NCBI GenBank assembly: GCA_955651735.1
Contig: CATPAM010000559.1
Location: 1-8,641, forward strand
Source of the DNA: Candidatus Acidiferrales bacterium
GTDB taxonomy: Bacteria > Acidobacteriota > Terriglobia > Acidiferrales > UBA7541
Length of the DNA stretch: 8,641 nucleotides
Direction: 5' to 3'
Shown here: piece after piece, positions 6,353 through 8,641 of the stretch
Layout: the number at the start of each line of letters is the position of its first letter
How positions within the stretch are numbered: the first letter of the stretch is position 1
Position numbers and translations under genes: made by a program
Notes under the pieces: generated by a model
Databases searched by the model: none
What the model saw: the letters and a program-made list of their open reading frames with translations, nothing else
Told to the model about the DNA's origin: nothing

Positions 6353-7328
6353 GCGCCTTATTGCTTGGCCGATATCCCAGGACATATTGGTTTCGCAGCT
6401 CCATGCCGATTTTTGATGCTATATCCGGTAGTTCGTTAAGGTTCTCAACAGCAAAGACGCGGCCACCGGTCATTTCGGTAACCTCGCCTAACAGAGAGGG
6501 GCCATTCAGCTCCTCGGGCGTTCGGTTGCGATAGCCAAGCGGGTCAAAGATGCCAATGGCATAGAGCTGGGTGTCGGCCTCCTTAACCAGACGCTTGATA
6601 TCGCTCTCATTGTAACGACTATGATTATCTCCCCCGTCGGATAGGATGAGCAAGGCACGCTTGCCGTTCCGTGCACCCCTCATCTGGCTGAGGCCGAGAT
6701 AGATCGCGTCGAGCAGCGCCGTGCGACCCTTGGGCGCGGTGAGCATCATGCGGCTTTGCAGATCCTCGATGCTGTTGGTGAAAGCGCTGGTGAGCTCGGC
6801 GCGCTCGTTAAAACTGACCAGAAAAAATTCGTCCTGCGGATTAGCAGTCTTGAAAAATTGCAGTGCGGCTTCGCGGGCCTTGCCGATTTTGTTGGCCATG
6901 CTGCCGCTGAAATCGAAGATCACGCCGATGGAGATGGGCACATCTTCGGAAGAGAACGTGACGACTTCCTGCTCGATGTTGTCTTCGTACACGCGGAAGT
7001 TGTCGGGATCAAGCCCGGTCACCAGGCGATTGTAAGGATCGGTCACGGTAACGTTGATCAACGCTAGGTCAACATCCATGTGCAACCCGTTGGAAGGCTT
7101 GACAGCGAAACCGGGAGTGTCTTTCTTTACGTCCTCTTTGGGCTTCGCGGCATCTTTGGATTTAGCTTCGTCGTTGGGCTTGCTATCGCCTGTTGCCGTG
7201 GGATTGTCGCCGGACGCGGAACTGTCCTGCGCAGCAGCGGGGACGGAGGAGAGCAGCAAGGTCAGACAGACGGACAGGAGGATAACGAACCCACTTAGAA
7301 GTCGGAACTGATCTGCGTCGCGCTTCAC
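6249..7328 (-). CDS. Exported VWFA-related protein (acidobacterial type), first gene of a tandem pair
   Basis: This 359-residue protein has a Sec signal peptide (KRDADQFR then hydrophobic 11-29) with probable cleavage at AAA-Q near 33. A charged, low-complexity linker rich in Lys, Asp and Ala (about 38-72) is followed by the VWA-related module. The metal-ion-dependent adhesion site is intact: D139-x-S141-x-S143 in DFSGSM, T203 in RTALLDA, and D231 in SDGGDN. Before it is the family's strand-rich segment with NVTVTD and DNFRVYEDN; after it come LRNQYVLGYRP and the terminal TGYYAPSH. The neighbouring gene carries the same blocks in the same order, so the two are paralogues from a duplication. 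The role is unknown; VWA domains with this site bind protein partners through a divalent cation. The start is GTG at 7328 with GAGGGAG just upstream (core GAGG five bases away). Its own promoter is proposed in the divergent gap with kdsB. Confidence 0.88.
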   Translation of the reverse strand: MKRDADQFRLLSGFVILLSVCLTLLLSSVPAAAQDSSASGDNPTATGDSKPNDEAKSKDAAKPKEDVKKDTPGFAVKPSNGLHMDVDLALINVTVTDPYNRLVTGLDPDNFRVYEDNIEQEVVTFSSEDVPISIGVIFDFSGSMANKIGKAREAALQFFKTANPQDEFFLVSFNERAELTSAFTNSIEDLQSRMMLTAPKGRTALLDAIYLGLSQMRGARNGKRALLILSDGGDNHSRYNESDIKRLVKEADTQLYAIGIFDPLGYRNRTPEELNGPSLLGEVTEMTGGRVFAVENLNELPDIASKIGMELRNQYVLGYRPSNKAHDARWRKIKIKLRAPKGLPPLNVYSKTGYYAPSH

Positions 7329-7385
7329 GGCTCCCTCACTCGACCCGGACCTGCCGGAACGGCCGCGCGGTTAGGACTGAACTAG

Positions 7386-7413
7386 ATTCTATCACCAGCA
7401 TTCTACAAGACAA
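7386..7413 (-). promoter_or_regulatory. Probable promoter of the VWA gene pair
   Basis: On the minus strand an extended -10, TGA-TAGAAT (hexamer 7391-7386), follows TTGTCT (7413-7408) with a 16-base spacer. Transcription would start near 7379, about 50 bases before the GTG start. The match is moderate, helped by the TGN extension. Confidence 0.4.
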
Positions 7414-7440
7414 GAACAATTGCTAAATGCTTCCCATAAA

Positions 7441-7460
7441 TTTTGTCAATCTTTTGTCAA
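7441..7460. repeat. Two direct copies of TTTTGTCAA, 11 bases apart
   Basis: TTTTGTCAA occurs at 7441-7449 and 7452-7460, so equivalent positions are 11 bases apart, about one helical turn. On the minus strand each copy contains TTGACA, the consensus -35 hexamer, but I find no good -10 at the right distance. The site lies in the 227-base divergent gap between the VWA pair and kdsB, upstream of both proposed promoters, as expected for an activator-type binding site. Confidence 0.4.
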
Positions 7461-7495
7461 CACCCATCAACTGGGCTCGACGCGGACGCCAGGGC

Positions 7496-7524
7496 TTGCC
7501 AGCATCGGGGAGTTACAGTAGAAG
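7496..7524 (+). promoter_or_regulatory. Candidate promoter of kdsB
   Basis: TTGCCA (7496-7501) and TAGAAG (7519-7524) are separated by 17 bases. The -35 matches five of six consensus bases and the -10 four of six. The transcript would start near 7531, about 25 bases before the ATG. Confidence 0.4.
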
Positions 7525-7541
7525 TTGCTCAGGAACAATGT

Positions 7542-7549
7542 AGGAAAGG
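7542..7549 (+). promoter_or_regulatory. Ribosome binding site of kdsB
   Basis: The purine-rich AGGAAAGG ends six bases before the ATG at 7556 and fixes the start. Confidence 0.65.
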
Positions 7550-7555
7550 CCAATC

Positions 7556-8296
7556 ATGAGTTCGCCGCAGGTGGTTGTGGTAATTCCAGCACGCTACGGC
7601 TCGACCCGGCTGCCCGGGAAGCCACTGGTGTCGCTGGGCGGGAAGCCGATGGTCCAGCGGGTATACGAGCATGCCAAGCTGGCACAACGGGTGAACCGCG
7701 TCATCGTGGCTACCGACGATGAGCGCATCGTCAAGGCGGTGCAGGGCTTCGGCGGCGAGGCGCGAATGACGCGCGTGGATCATCGCACCGGCACAGAACG
7801 GGTAGCGGAAGTGGCCGCGCATGAAAGCGGCGACATCTTTGTGAACGTGCAAGGCGATGAGCCGATGCTCGACCCCGCGGCGGTCGACACCGCGATCGCG
7901 GCTTTGCTCGGGGCGCCGCCGGCGGCCATTGCCACTGTGGCCACGCCCATCAAGATTCCCGGGGACATCATGGATCCCAATGTGTGCAAGGTGGTGCTGG
8001 ACTTTGACGAGAACGCTCTGTACTTTTCGCGGGCACCGGTCCCGTGGGTGCGGGATACCGGCGGCAAAGTGCAGATCCGGCACCTGAAGCACTTGGGTCT
8101 GTACGTCTTTCAGCGCGACGCCCTGCTGGAATATCCGACGCTGCCGCAAGGGGACTTGGAACGGATCGAGCGATTGGAGCAGCTCCGCTGGCTGGAGAAC
8201 GGCTGGAAGATTCGCGTGGCGGAAGTAGAGCACGACGCAGTCAGCGTAGATGTGCCCGAAGATGTAGCACGCGTGGAGAAATTATTAGCGACGTAG
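7556..8296 (+). CDS. kdsB: 3-deoxy-manno-octulosonate cytidylyltransferase (CMP-Kdo synthetase)
   Basis: KdsB activates Kdo with CTP to CMP-Kdo, the sugar donor for the inner core of lipopolysaccharide. It is a cytoplasmic, magnesium-dependent nucleotidyltransferase. The 246 residues match the usual length (248 in E. coli). Visible motifs are the nucleotide-binding IPARYGSTRLPGKPL at 10-24, ATDDERI at 52-58, HRTGTER at 76-82 (a conservative form of the family's HxSGTxR), VNVQGDEP at 97-103 with D101, YFSRAPVPW at 156-164, HLGLYVF at 179-185, LERIERLEQLRWLENG at 201-216, and VDVPEDV at 231-237 with D232. D101 and D232 correspond to the two magnesium ligands. Kdo implies an outer membrane with lipopolysaccharide. 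It stands alone here, without kdsA, kdsD, lpxK or waaA next to it, and is divergent from the VWA pair. Confidence 0.97.
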   Translation: MSSPQVVVVIPARYGSTRLPGKPLVSLGGKPMVQRVYEHAKLAQRVNRVIVATDDERIVKAVQGFGGEARMTRVDHRTGTERVAEVAAHESGDIFVNVQGDEPMLDPAAVDTAIAALLGAPPAAIATVATPIKIPGDIMDPNVCKVVLDFDENALYFSRAPVPWVRDTGGKVQIRHLKHLGLYVFQRDALLEYPTLPQGDLERIERLEQLRWLENGWKIRVAEVEHDAVSVDVPEDVARVEKLLAT

Positions 8297-8306
8297 TATG
8301 CGGTAT

Positions 8307-8350
8307 TTGGAGCGCGCCTGCCTGCGCAGGCAGGCTGAAGCGCGCCCCAA
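8307..8350. repeat. Nested inverted repeat with a perfect 20-bp palindrome, between convergent genes
   Basis: At 8316-8335, GCCTGCCTGC is followed directly by its exact reverse complement. Around it, TTGGAGCGC (8307-8315) can pair with GCGCCCCAA (8342-8350) with one mismatch, leaving six unpaired bases on one side. The structure fills most of the 72-base gap between the ends of kdsB and the convergent right-edge gene. It could end transcription from both sides or be a copy of a dispersed palindromic repeat. There is no T-run, so it is not a classical intrinsic terminator. Confidence 0.6.
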
Positions 8351-8368
8351 GAACCCCGCAAACAGGCT

Positions 8369-8641
8369 TTACGGTTGGACGGAGGCGCTTCCGGCGCTAG
8401 TGCGTTTGCCTGAGTCCATCCCTACGAACAGCATCGTGTTCGAGCCAGTGAGATAAGCGTGGTAGTTCAGCGTTGTCGAGGGCGAATTGCCCGTGGTGAC
8501 TGTGTAAGTGTTAGCACCAGTCCCGTCGCCATTGACCGTAAGCATTCCGGTGATAGGTATGTTCAGAAACGCCGGATTGCGTTTGCTCGGCGAGGCCAGT
8601 TCCACGAAATCGACGACGCCGGTAATCGCGCCGCCGGTGGA
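8369..8641 (-). CDS. C-terminal 90 codons of a large secreted repeat protein, start outside window
   Basis: The frame is open from the right edge to a TAA at 8371-8369. A GTG at 8605 could be called a start, but the frame continues upstream of it with sequence of the same character (TGGAITGVVDFVEL), so the gene most likely enters from beyond 8641. The segment is rich in Gly, Thr, Ser and Asn and poor in charge, with alternating strand-like stretches: ITGMLTVNGDGTGANTYTVT, LNYHAYLTGSNTMLFVGMDS, and an end SAGSASVQP. From memory this resembles the C-terminal beta-rich repeat of large exported acidobacterial proteins, in which a G-rich strand is followed by YL...LFV..D and a closing G....Q. I know no function for that repeat. 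It is convergent with kdsB. Confidence 0.6.
   Translation of the reverse strand, partial: STGGAITGVVDFVELASPSKRNPAFLNIPITGMLTVNGDGTGANTYTVTTGNSPSTTLNYHAYLTGSNTMLFVGMDSGKRTSAGSASVQP

Noticed and set aside
8369..8605. A complete 78-residue gene starting at GTG 8605
   Set aside because: The frame stays open to the window edge with similar beta-strand-like sequence, so a truncated larger gene is more likely.

Overview
The window looks like chromosomal DNA of a Gram-negative bacterium, most likely an acidobacterium. The main evidence is a tandem pair of secreted von Willebrand A proteins of the 'VWFA-related Acidobacterial domain' type. KdsB (a lipopolysaccharide precursor enzyme), high-GC coding sequence and a partial surface-protein repeat of a kind I associate with acidobacteria fit this. 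The lineage is inferred from protein families, not from a ribosomal RNA. I see no RNA gene, CRISPR array, insertion sequence or phage gene.

Layout. At the left edge, on the minus strand, lie the first 602 codons of uvrA (nucleotide excision repair), cut by the window end. Upstream of it on the same strand is a LiaF-like membrane protein with a C-terminal beta-repeat domain. uvrA also seems to have its own promoter in the gap between them. Divergent from this pair, on the plus strand, is deoB (phosphopentomutase), followed after about 200 bases by an exported TPR-repeat protein. Convergent with the TPR gene, on the minus strand, are two paralogous exported VWA-domain genes, read from 7328 down to 5240. 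Divergent from these is kdsB on the plus strand. A large nested inverted repeat separates kdsB from a convergent minus-strand gene that enters from the right edge; only its last 90 codons are visible.

How the parts relate. uvrA, deoB and kdsB are housekeeping genes that share no pathway. The envelope genes are the less-described part: a periplasmic TPR protein facing two VWA proteins with intact metal-ion-dependent adhesion motifs, and a LiaF-like protein that may sense envelope stress. The second VWA gene is the strangest locus. Its signal peptide carries a twin-arginine-like motif, while its paralogue has an ordinary Sec signal. Between the end of the upstream gene and this signal peptide there is no ATG, GTG or TTG codon in frame, so the gene must begin inside its neighbour, use a rare start codon, or contain a sequence error. 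I do not see a clear new defence or mobile system. No stretch over 300 bases lacks a gene.
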